From NCBI GenBank assembly GCA_008360955.1, contig LUCM01001643.1:71952-135951 (forward strand): 64,000 nt of DNA, written 5' to 3'. The notes beneath the pieces were generated by a model. That model was not told the DNA's origin, searched no databases, and saw nothing but the letters and a program-made list of their open reading frames with translations. Position 1 is the first letter of the stretch. Each line of letters opens with the position of its first letter. The stretch is from Fasciolopsis buskii. Its lineage: Eukaryota > Platyhelminthes > Trematoda > Plagiorchiida > Fasciolidae. Shown here one piece after another: positions 46,701 through 57,409 of this stretch. The position numbers and the translations under genes were made by a program.

Positions 46701-49680
46701 ATACTGCGCAAGACCTTTGAGCCAAACATTCCCCTCAATTAATTGCTCTGTAATTACCTACCAAATTCTAGCCGAAGTTTGATTACTTAGAGTATTTAGC
46801 TCTTTTGACAATTCACATTGACTCCTAGAACTGCGTATCTCAGGAACTCTCAAAAGTTTATACAATCGGCAACTTAGTTTCCTCAGTGACTATGACCAAA
46901 AGTGGATACACGACATTTCTCAGCTCATTTTAGGATCGGTCGTTATGCGGTGGGAACAGTACTACACTAACTCACAGATCATACTCAGCTTTTGCATTCG
47001 CTTCATTTCCGACCATCTTTAGTCAGCAGGATTGAGGCGTTTTTGCTGTTATCGGTAAAAATCCCTTGAAGTTGCTACCCCGTCTGCTACATTGTTGTCC
47101 GCCACGTTCACTGACCGGAACTCCTGTCCGACCCCATCGAGTGTTCATCCAGAATGTGCATGTATGATTGGTGTTAAAATTATGCTCACCTTGAGTCCAA
47201 TATAGGAACGCAAACATCGATAAGAAAATTTGGGTTGTGGACTGGATGCATGCCAGAACCTATCCAGCTCAAACAAATCTTGGTCATAAACCCCACTTAG
47301 GAAAATGTGGGTTACAAACACAATCTGCGATAAAGATTCGAGTTGATGAAAACTGCACGCAACCTTGGCCGGTCAAGAGTTTGCCAAATGAGGGACAGTA
47401 ACAATGGTCCATTACTTAACAAAACCAAATTTGAAGCTTTCTGGACCTCGGCGAGATCCAATCCCACACTTGGATGACAGTCGCCCTTTAGTACTACCTT
47501 CAAATCCCCAACTGATCTACTAGACCGCATGTAGGGCATAGTCGATCTTTAAAGACACTGATCATTTCTTTAATTGTTCAAAATGCATAAGCATATGCCA
47601 CCCCATGCACTAAACTTTGAGTTGATTGACTTTTCCAGCATGTTTTCCAAATGAATCAGTCACTGTCAACCAGTGTGGATTCACAGACCTAACTGGTCAC
47701 GGAATAGGGTGTTCCAGAAGATGCCCCTTAATCTGATAGAGCTGTCCTATTGGTTGTCGGTGGTTGGCAGTGCCAGCCAAATGGCGATCAATACATAAGC
47801 ATAGATGTAGTCCCATCTTGCCAGACATCAACAAAGTGCAAAAGCTGAGACCGCAGTAAGACCGCGCCATCTCACTGGCTACCATCAGACGGCCGACATG
47901 GCAGCGTGATAGGAAGGCAAGTGTACGAATATGCAAACCGAGAACGTCATATCGTGAACTGGACCCACAAGTCAGGATGAGCGCTCCGGATTCGACAAAA
48001 AAACGCAATGAACTAAATAGTGCAAAATGGAGCGAACAAGATGAACCAATTAAAGCACGATCCGGACAACCGGTGAAACAATGGAAGTCGCACAAACGTA
48101 ATGCAACCAAAGCAACTAATAAATATGCGATGGTTTTACTTGAAGGGATGAAGCTCTGTGCGCCGGTTGAATTTGGTTGGTCTCATTTGAGAAACAGGAT
48201 CGGCTTACTGAAGAGCAGTAATCGAAACAGAAAAACGTCAATACCCAAGATCGTCGTGGTAAATCCCCGAAACCCATTGACTTTGTCCTCTATTCCAAGT
48301 GGTAGATTACAAGAGTTAATTAGACGAGGGTGGTGCTTGCCGGCGGGCTGAACTCTCCCCGAGGCCATCCATTCGCTGCACTGGGACCCAGTCAGGATGC
48401 ATCCAGTTAACGTAACCTTGTTTCACAACAGAGCAAACTAAGGGTGCCATTTTTCATTCTTGGAAAAGTTGAAAACTCCTGGGTTTCACTTGAACAGGAT
48501 GGCGTGGTCGCCCCTGTGAAGTCTTCTGGTTCTCATTCCAATCAGCGCACGTTTAAGATGAGGTCCGGAAGCAAATTCACCTAATGATTTGTGCTAATAT
48601 TCCTAAGCCTAGCGCTTCTTGATGTACGCTGATTACTATTTGATTGAAATATTGGATCAATGGGTTTTCATCAATTTCAAGTTTTGACTGCTTATATTTC
48701 GGGGAGATCCACATGCGTAGTGAATGTCGCGTACAGTTTTCACATGAAAGCTTAACCACCGACTGATCCACATTATTTGAATGTGAACGGCCCAACGATA
48801 TTTGGGGTTCTGAGTGACTCTTGTTAAATTGGGGTTGCTTGATTGGATTGTGACGGCTCATGTAATAAATAAAAACCTGTATTTGAACTCTTTCGACCTC
48901 AGCCAGGTGTGTAAGTAGAGCGATAGAAATGCCTCGCGGAGTTCGGTGAAACGGCTGCTGTCAACAAGACCAACTTAAATTGTTTTACCGTTGTGATGCA
49001 GCATCCGCAACCCTCGTGGCTTCAAGAGTACTTCAAGTGGGATGGTGGTCTCCACATCAGTCAGCTAGACTTCTTGTGGTCAGACCAATGTAGCCTGGAC
49101 AGACGAATTTTTTTTGCAAATTAGGTTCCAACAATGAGAAAACTGTTCTGGGAATGAGCAAAGATATATACCAGAAGCAGTATAGGTACTAGTCATATCT
49201 TACTACAATGGAATTGTAATGAACCACTGAAATCGAGTTGGTTCGCTAATTGTTGGGTTTATGAGTTTGTACAAATCCTCATTCACGTAATTCGGACCAA
49301 AATGTCATCGTCTTTTCTTTGTCTGTTGCGTTTTGTCTGACCGAGATAAATTTTCTCTGCTTGACCATTGAATGAAGGGCCGAAAAACAGGTTTGTTTTT
49401 TGCTTCATATAATCATTAGACATTATTCATGTGTTTCACGAGTGTGTTGTTAGAGGTTTCCAAAGGTTTGTCTTTGAGTAAACATAGTTATAGTAGCTGT
49501 TTAGTCAGAGTTAATGTAAGGAAACGATAAAGGTGTTTGAGATTTAACTGGTAATTACCGGATTAGCGTGAATGCTAATCAACTAGCCACTCCAGATCTG
49601 TGTGACCACACGAACAGTACTCAAGCTGTAGAATACAGGGAAACACTTTTTCGCTGTCCTAGTTCTTTGATTCTAATGAG
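43760..49680. other. Unassigned sequence
   Basis: About 6 kb without an assignable element. Two frames stand out mildly: 44998-45414 (plus, 138 codons, overlapped by a second one to 45571) and 47977-48351 (plus, 124 codons, starting MSAPDSTKKRNELNSAKWSE, very basic). Neither has a domain I recognise, a repeat copy elsewhere, or a codon pattern that would make it more than a candidate. Confidence 0.4.
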
Positions 49681-50229
49681 ACCTACACAATTTAGTTTAT
49701 TTGTCAAAAGCTTGTTACTTTAAGACGTTTCTTCAAAAGGGCAAACAGTTGGTTGTCATTTTGCGTGTCCGAGATTATTTCAAATATAGTTAAAAGGCTG
49801 TCAGCAAAAGAGGATATATGTTTATATACAAGTAATGAAGTAAATGTTAGCATAGATATAGGTGTTTTGATTATACATACAGTGAAATGCCATGAAGGGG
49901 ATAACCCCACGATCCGAAGACCTAATGTAATAAGGGCAAAGTGAGGAAAACACTCACGTAAGAACCAATTTATTGATCCTACTCTTGAAAAGTGAAAAGT
50001 TGTAGTTTGGAGATGAGGAATACAGAAAGTAGAAGAATGTTCCACTGTTTGTAATTCCAGGAGGAAGAACAGGAGTGAAATAAAGGAGTACGACACCAAG
50101 CAACAGGAACGTGATAAGGGTAACTGGTAGCTCGTGTGTAGGAAGACCGGAAAAAGATTATAGAAACAGGGAGTGTTGAGGCAGGTTCTGAGGAACAAAA
50201 GGTACAGTTGCAAAGGTATAATCTCGATA

Positions 50230-51083
50230 GTGCATCAAGTGCGCGACATTGTGTAAGTTACTGCAAAGTAGGTTATGGTAAATGCTTGTCGACCAGCCAG
50301 ATGAGATTGATCAAGATCGAAGTTTAGAACTACACTGACAACACAACGGCTGTGATCGTTGTTGGTGTTTATATGGCGAGGATTGCGAAAGAGGAGAGAA
50401 CTTTGTTTAGTGATGTCATCCGCAAAAGAATAGGTTAGGTTGGAGGTTGAGGATATATCATTAATGAATAAAAAAGGGATGGGTTGAAGTACAGAACCTT
50501 GAACGACGTCAGAATTTACAGGAAATGGCTGGAACAGTATCCCGCCAACTCAAACGAAGGTGGCTTGTTTACTGAGTAACCTGGATGGCCACGATATGAG
50601 AAACGGAGAAATTTGAACGTCGATAGTTTCGACAGAAGACATTCCGAAGGTCTTAGAAATGTTGAGCGAGACCACGTGTGTTAATCCTTGGTTGTGGAGT
50701 GAAGCTTACTAAGAGTGTGGGACGACGGCCAGTAAGTCGTTTGTTGAAAGACGAGATCGGAAACAATACTGACTCTCCCGCATTAGTTCTTAGAGTGCGA
50801 GAAACGAACTAAGTGGGTCGGAGATGACAGCTTCAAATGCTTTCGAAATAACATTTTTTAGGGAAATCGGACGAGTTGTTAGGCTCAGTAGAGTCACTGC
50901 GCTTAAGAATATAAAAATCACGACTTGTTTCTGAGAGGTTGGGAAGGTGGAAAGTTAGTGACGTAAAAAGAGCCAATTTAAAGGATGATGACTGGAATAC
51001 CGTCCGGCCTGCGTGGTTTGGAAACTTTGAGAAACCGCATTATTTCACTGATTTTTCATTGCCAATAAGAGGTAGAGAAGATG
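50230..51083 (-). pseudogene. LINE reverse transcriptase domain and C-terminus
   Basis: Blocks in order on the minus strand: KPRRPDGIPVIIL (51019-50985; family K-A-x-G-P-D-G-I), LKLSSPTHLVRFSH (family V-I-S-D-x-L), RSRLSTNDLLAVV (family G-F-R-x-x-R-S-T-x-D-L-L), motif A as VVSLNISKTFG (50675-50643; both catalytic Asp lost), then VNSDVVQGSVLQPIPFLFIN (family G-V-P-Q-G-S-V-L-x-P-x-L-F) and motif C SFADDIT with FADD intact (50426-50415). Beyond 50230 the C-terminal NYNFSLFKSRINKL lies at about 50007-49966. Frameshifts separate the blocks. The 20-N gap at the 5' end may hide the join to the endonuclease. Confidence 0.8.
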
Positions 51084-51103
51084 NNNNNNNNNNNNNNNNN
51101 NNN
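51084..51103. other. Assembly gap (20 N)
   Basis: Twenty consecutive N characters inside the Jockey/CR1-like element. The number may be a placeholder, so the true distance is unknown. Confidence 1.
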
Positions 51104-51502
51104 AACAAGGGGAAAGGAAGAACCCAGAAATGTAAAAAATGAATTAAAATGGAAATGGAATGGGAGAAATCGCTCGGGACGGCTTTTGAAGAAACCAAAA
51201 TGTTGGGCTACCGGTGGCGGGGGAGAGTAAGAATTCTTTGCAGTAACGAAGCGCTTTCTGGTTCTCTGTGTACTGGCTGAACACCTGTTCCTAAGTTGCA
51301 CGGAACGGTGGTAGGAGGCGGGAGTTGGCGAGTGAAACCAGCGGTGAAATGCTGTATGCTTCTAGCATAAAATACGATCACATGAGCGACTAAATCACAC
51401 GGGGTTTCGGGTTTGCCTGATCTGGAAAAAACGATGCAAATGAAGTTGGAAACGTATATGGGGACGTCTGACGTAAAACCACAAGAATTGGAAACTAAGA
51501 TG

Positions 51503-52110
51503 TCAAGGGAACCGTTCCAGTCGGTTGAAGTGTAACTTAAAAATGTGCCTTGAAGAAGGTGAAGGGTTGTGGCGGGTCAAGTTAACGGATGACTTAATAA
51601 CCCAATGGTCCGATGAGTCGAGAGGGGGAAGAATAGAAATATTTGAGAACAGAAGAGGGAATGAAGTGAGGATAAGATCAAGAGCATAAACACGGTCGCC
51701 AGCTCGATCGCGTATACATGTGGTGAGGTCAGTTAGGTGAGACAAGTTCTTGACTATAGCGAGTTGTTTGGCCTTGGGCCCCATGACCGAAATATCCGAG
51801 GTGTTTACCAGCAACTCGCAGTTATGAACTTTGAAATATTCTATGATAGCAACATAAATTCTAGGATCTGTAATAGGCAAAGGTTCAATGCTTGAAGATA
51901 CTAAGGCAAAAATGAAGGAGTTGCTACTGCCACGGGAACGATATACAATGCAGGACCAATGACTGTAGGAAGAGAGTCGGAGTTTCAACCATATGAACTG
52001 AAATTCTCGACTGGACAAGTTGCGATTTGGTATCCGGCAGACGAACAAAAGCCCAAATTCCCACTTTGAGAACACATGAAGCGGGAAAGATGTAACTGGG
52101 GAATTGAAAA
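51503..52110 (-). pseudogene. LINE AP endonuclease domain
   Basis: The domain starts with FSKWEFGLLFVCRIPNRNLS (family: I-C-V-Y-V-R...), then EFQFIWLKLRL (family: E-x-x-W-L-x-L). VHNCELLVNTSDI corresponds to the G-D-F-N-x-H-N-x-x-W region with the G-D-F part lost. LSHLTDLTTCIRDRAGDRVY and ALDLILTSFP match the L-V-D-x-P-T-R-I-x-D-R...N-T-L-D-L-x-L-T block. PPLDSSDHWVIKSSV is the S-D-H catalytic motif, kept intact (near 51620-51590). The domain nicks target DNA to prime reverse transcription. The damaged G-D-F-N motif implies loss of activity. Confidence 0.8.
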
Positions 52111-52329
52111 TCTATGGTACCTGATGGAGGAAGATCGTAATTTCGGTGAAAAATAAAGGAAGAGAAAAAGACTGACGAAACGGGTGAATAGGATAAATGT
52201 TGCAATTCAGTAAGCAAATTTTGGTGAGGATAATACGGACTATTTGACATTTTGTTTCCTTAAGGAGAGCGGGAGAACGAATGTGCATGCAAACGTAAAT
52301 TACTATAAGTATTAAGAGGATCGGTAGCC

Positions 52330-55300
52330 ATGATCCTGAGACATGGAGTGCTGAATTGCATACGCCTCCAATAGTTAATCTAGACAGTCAGATTATTTTT
52401 CAGGTCATCTAGGAAACCGTAAGGTTGCTCAACTTGTTATTAGGATTCGCGGAGTCGAAGTCCCTCAACAAATGACAATTAGTCGCCGGCCAAACTATTA
52501 CCAATATCTCATTCCGCTCGTTCCTTGGTGTTGTGCGTTTATTATTACGTTAAATGGAATGAGTGTACACCGGCCATTAGATCTAATAATCAAACATTAT
52601 CGCTTGCAATACTGAAGTTTCCCAAATTAACTCTGAAGATCACGTGATTGTTATCTGTCCTGAAAATGTGTTGTTACCTCTTTAAGGGGACAGAACAAGC
52701 TATTAATCAATGCACAAAGGGACTAAATGCAACAAGTGAATTTTCAAAGTAAATTTAAAAGCCTTATTTTCTTTTGATCTTATTCTGATCGGATTTCCGG
52801 CACAGTTTGACTTTTAACCTCGCCTTTTTCCACCCATTTCGTCGGAAGATTTGATGATCGGTAATAAGTGAATTTGAGTTTTTTTTACCAGGTTTCAACA
52901 GAACTATTTGTTATTCTTACGAAGGGAATTGAAATCGGCGAAACTATTCAATTAGTCTTGGTTGTTTGTGAATTGCAAACACTTTTCTGACTAGCTGATA
53001 TAGCTCAGCAAATGCTCATTTTTGTGACAGTCAGTAAGTATGATCTGTCCACCTTTACACGGCTAGATGAGAGACAAACTTTGGACCCAACTTATTCCAC
53101 CTACAAAAAAATGTAAAATGCACTTAGTGAAACATCAGCAGTACTTATTCAGTTCGGGAAAGAAGACGAATAACATTCGTTCCCCGTTCCTGAAAAATGA
53201 TGTACATTGTCATTTCATTAATAACGGAAGTAAAAGATAAAAGATGAATAATGCTTAGTTAGCAAACTTCATCTGGAAATATTTCAAGAAATGTGAATTA
53301 TGGAATTGAATGACGAGCAAAGTCCTTCGTATCTCAAAACCAGGAAAGCTAATCCTTGTGATTATGTGACCAGCTGACTGTTTATGAGTACCGATTTTAC
53401 TTGCCCTCCAACTGTGTCTTCCAGTGTGCTCATGTTGAAACGTGTTAATATCGAATGGCGAACGACCAATCCGAAAGAACTTTTCTTTCGACCCTTTGAA
53501 CGAGCTTAAACCTCGCAGAATTTGCATTTGATTTATGTTCTTTTGAGAACGTACACCTCTGGCGCAAACGGTCAGGACATTAGTTAGCATCTACATCTTG
53601 CACCTTAATTTGAATGAGTTGTTCTGTCTGTTACACATCCGTAAGTTCCTATTCAAGAATCTACCATATTTTCCTTCGGAACACTCCCCCTGCCACCAAG
53701 AATTATCTACTTGATGCACTGCATTCCGTAAACCGTGTGCTAGGACGTTTTGACACGACAGCACTGACTTTTCTGAGATTCAGTCTATTAGCAAAGTATC
53801 CGATGTTAACTAAAAAATAAGATTCTCGACAAAACTCCGGTTTTTAATCCATAAGTTTGTCCAAAAACGGTTTACCAAGTTTATTCTCAAGTCAATTCAC
53901 GCAGTTTTCCGATTTGCCATGTTCTCAAAAGTCTAAACAAGGAAAGCAGACAATCGTAAAACGCCGCCGACTGTCACCTTCTCGATTTCTACTTTTCACA
54001 CTGTCGTTCCTCTTTCGGTCCCCGGTTTGTTGCAGCAAACCACACCTATTCGGTTCAGTCATGAACTGAAAATCATTTAGGCATTCTCCATTGGCTGATT
54101 CCAATGCTCCACGTTTATCCGATTGACAATTCCTACTACGGACTATCGATTCCTTCGAACACCCCTTGTCGTTCCAGATTAGGCGAGTGGTGAGTTATTC
54201 AATGGGGTAGGGCGGATGAGGAGGGACCCATTGTCATTTTCGATCCTGTTCTCTAAAGAGAATCAATTTACGGGAAATCAGGAAGTAGACATGTTCTATC
54301 TAACTCATGAAGTTTTTGGGATATAGTCTCACTGATCACCATTTATGGCACTTTTTGGCATTCATTTACCCAAAGAAACACACAAGTTAACTTGAACATG
54401 GTTGAACAATGCATGCGGTATCAGGGAAATACTTTGCAACGCAGTGATTACCGACGCATCCCAGCTACGCCAATTTCTTATCCAGCAGATGCATCGAAAT
54501 CATTTCGTACAAACATATCGATGCGTATTCCGCAGGAACTGAATGGCGCGCTTTTGTTCGTCGAAAACAAAAGTTTTGCTGTTTGCTCTGTGAGCATCGC
54601 AAGCTGAAGTTCGGGAAAAGCGTGGTGGCGAAACTGAGGCGAGTCAAGACCCATTCAGGACCAAGTTGCTACAATGATATCCAAAACAAAATAATCATGC
54701 GTGCATTTCGCCTGTAGTTCTGAGAACACTGTGGCAGAATGGAACGAGGGCATTCCCAGCGAACGTCAGGACTTTCCCATGTGGTTATCGGACTGATATT
54801 ATAAAGCACAATGGACAATTTTCCGGATGGTGACCTCGGGCTATCATTCGAAAAACATTTGACAACAATCAAACTCAGGTGACTCCATTTCATCGTCTAA
54901 ACCTTTATTATGTAATATTGACCGAAAATTTTTTAAGTATTCAGCTAAGCAACGGCATTACAATTGCATAACCCAGTCCCTTATGTTTAGAAGCTATAGA
55001 CAAACTTTGCTTTACTTAGATGGTGATATCGGTTGTTTGCTGTAAATAATTTAACATTGCTTGTTCACTGCAGTTTCTAACTGAATACCAAGCAATTTTC
55101 AGAATGTTTTAAGTAAGCGGTTTAAAGGAGCAATAAGAAATGTTAAAATTCCACAGCACTGGTCTCCTTTCTGTACTGTTCAATTGAATAGAAGTACGGT
55201 GATCAAGCCTGAATAGTGTTCCTTCCGAGCAATTATTACTCGCAGTTATGACAGCATAGCACGGCAACCACAGACAGTCTCAAAATTGGCCAGCCATCTG

Positions 55301-55480
55301 CAACGGGACAATAGTGAGAGCCCGGCTTGTACCAAACAGCAAAAATGGAATGATACGATAAAACAACAACAGTTTTGCTTTCCAAAAAATGGCACTAATG
55401 TTGGGTGATTAATGTCCACGGTGATAAATGTCAGTGGTTAGTCCGTTTCCCATTCGGATCCATTTATACCATTCTCCAAA
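52330..55480. other. Unassigned sequence
   Basis: No gene or repeat family is recognised. Part may belong to the 3' side of the Bel/Pao element to its right, but no LTR pair is visible. Confidence 0.4.
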
Positions 55481-55744
55481 TTTCAGCCGGTCTCTGCAGT
55501 TTCATTCTAAAGTTTTCCTACCTCTCTTCTGGTTATTCCTAAATGGGCAGCTGAACTCTCGCTGAATCTACGGAGTCCGACAAACCCTGAAATTCGTCTG
55601 TAACTTTAGATTTGATTGTTAGACTGATACTAGCAATATCCAATGCAGCTTCCATGCGATATCAATTTTTGACATCCCACCCTGCCAATGCTTTTGTGGT
55701 ACACAGAATTATCCTAGTCACCAGGCTGTCATCTGATCGTTGGG

Positions 55745-56610
55745 CCTCCTAAGTGACCCCGGTCTGTCACCTGTCTTGCGCCAAGACTCTAGTGGCGACT
55801 AATACCACATCACCGGATCGGAAGTTATTTTTGGACTGATCCACTTTAGTCTTTTCTCCAGTAGACAGTATTCTCTGGTCCATCGATCCCTAGTGGCATC
55901 AGATGATTAGCTTGTCTCTATTGTCAAACCGTTTTATTCTTCACGATGAGCAAGTCTTCGGGTGTGAGTATTAATAGATCACTACAGTAGGAGGTGTAAG
56001 CTAGTACTGGCCTTTTCTTGAGAAATATGGGTAGCAGTTCACCTCCTACAAATTACAAACGGTATTCGCCTCAACGAAAGTTCCATGATTTTCCTTTATC
56101 CTCCTCGGTGCAGTGGGTTAAAGTTCCGCTGCACCTTTCTCTGCAGGTGACTGTGGGGAAATTTATCGATAGACGTTTTTTAACTTTAATCTTTAATTTG
56201 CGTTCATCTCGGGCAAATTTTTCCTGAAGACCTCCGCGAGTGCTTCGTTTCTCAGAATGAACCCTGGCAGAATCCTAATAAATGAATTAATGTCCAAAGA
56301 ATGTGGCACTTCCAAATGTGTCGCAAGTGACTGGAGTAATGTATAGGGGTATGCTCAGCACTTCTTGATCTTACGAGGCTGGTAAACATAATCTAGTCTA
56401 ATTCACCGAGGACGAAAGCAGCCTTGGAGAGTCCTGATGACTTGTAAAGAAGCCATCGCCTACTCATCCATGGCTGAAAACACTAAAGGGATCTCTAGCA
56501 TTTCCTAATTACGCGCTTAACTGCAGCTCCTCTATGTACTATCCGACGTATTCTGTGGAGTGTAGGCAGCACCTGCGGTGATTTTCTTTAACCTCTCCTT
56601 GTATTATACC
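55745..56610 (-). pseudogene. Bel/Pao LTR retrotransposon: integrase end and DUF5641-like tail
   Basis: Minus-strand blocks in order: RRIVHRGAAVKRVIRKC (about 56555-56500), like the zinc-binding region of Bel/Pao integrases; THLEVPHSLDINSFIRILPG (56321-56260), like R-A-V-H-L-E-x-x-x-S-L-x-x-x-x-F in the integrase core, followed by FILRNEALAEVFRKN where the S-D-N-G-T-N-F motif is lost; LLILTPEDLLIV (55980-55935), like A-L-T-P-N-x-L-L; and VDQSKNNFRSGDVVLVATRV (55846-55780), the W-x-x-x-x-x-N-x-x-x-G-D-V-V-L-V block of the C-terminal DUF5641 domain. Frameshifts and stops lie between them. Gag, protease and RT should lie at higher coordinates but a SINE and an R1 copy are found there instead. 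LTRs are not seen. Confidence 0.72.
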
Positions 56611-56619
56611 ATAAGACCA

Positions 56620-57110
56620 TGATGTCCTTAGTCGGGTGAGGCCCGGGACATACAACTGGATGCTTTGCGCTTTCAATGTGATTTAAATAATTTATCCGTC
56701 CACCGAAGCAAATAAACAACGAGCACAATTGCGTGCACACTTAGCGCAACACAAACGGAGGAGCAACTGTACTAGAAGACTAGGGACCAATGTTCAGAGT
56801 AGCTAAACACGTGGATCAAGAACCACAGGAAGTGGGATTCCTGGGCAGCTCGTGGACATAGGCCACCAGTTAGACATAGAATCGGCTTTCATAACATTGT
56901 CTCGGGCACCCCTCAGTTCGCACATACAAATCGGCTTCTGCGTTCTCACAACCATAGAACCCATCCTATGCGCAACGAAAAAGCTTGACAAAATCGCACA
57001 ATTATTATAGCTGCAGGTTGCTCACTGCCATATTTAGGGCTCAGATTCCAAACAAGAAGTTACCATAACTGAGACCAGCTGATATCGAACCATCTTGCGC
57101 CTTCCGAAAT
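56620..57110. other. Unassigned; Cys/Met-rich short frame
   Basis: The minus-strand frame at 56803-56991 is Met-, Cys- and Trp-rich (for example CMCELRGARDNVMKADSMSN) but I do not recognise it. It may be a further piece of the LTR element. Confidence 0.3.
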
Positions 57111-57114
57111 TTGT

Positions 57115-57235
57115 CCACAGCATTTCAGTCTGAAGGTCACTGGTTCGAGTCTTCTCACCGGTGGTCAACTTGCTCATTTACCAGCTCTCCGTTGGCCGCG
57201 ACCCTATTCCTGAAAATGCTCATTCGTTTACGCTG
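57115..57235 (+). repeat. tRNA-derived SINE, family S1, plus-strand copy
   Basis: B box GGTTCGAGTCTT at 57143-57154, CTCACCGGTGGTCAACTTG, CCGTTGGCCGCGACC and TATTCCTGAAAATGCTCATTC match, in order, the S1 copy at 31441-31600. The A-box half is weak. Confidence 0.7.
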
Positions 57236-57282
57236 CTAACGATTCAAGTGAGATTCTAGTGAAAAACTAACAAGGAAATAGA

Positions 57283-57405
57283 CTAGTATAGGGATGGTTG
57301 GACAGGAGAATACCGAGTACGCATCCTTGAAGAGCTGCAATAACCGCGAAACCAGTCATGTGCTTCCGGGAAAATTTTGTTCATCCATCCCTATGCGAAA
57401 CATAC
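57283..57405 (-). repeat. Dispersed repeat R1, copy 4 (minus strand)
   Basis: The complement reads GGATGGATGAACAAAATTTT, CCCGGAAGCACATGACTGG, TTTCGCGGTTATTGCAGCTC, GGATGCGTACTCGGTATTC and TCCTGTCCAACCATCCC. All blocks of copy 2 are present in order with point differences. It starts about 50 bases after the S1 SINE copy. Confidence 0.75.
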
Positions 57406-57409
57406 TAAT

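Larger units (their letters stand above)
49690..52320 (-). mobile_element. Jockey/CR1-like LINE, nearly full pol region
   Basis: The minus strand carries, in order, an AP endonuclease (52110-51503), a spacer with the assembly gap, an RT (51040-50230), a C-terminal LINE block and a 3' UTR. Compared with the RTE fragments it is better preserved: the endonuclease is one 190-codon frame. The sense strand is strikingly pyrimidine-rich and the plus strand correspondingly A/G-rich through the whole element, which marks its limits. No target-site duplication or poly-A tail is evident. Jockey-like elements with these motifs are common in arthropods; relatives occur in other invertebrates. Confidence 0.8.

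Noticed and set aside
47977..48351. 124-codon basic open frame as a host gene
   Set aside because: No domain, conserved neighbour or splice evidence; it remains only a candidate in the description of that stretch.
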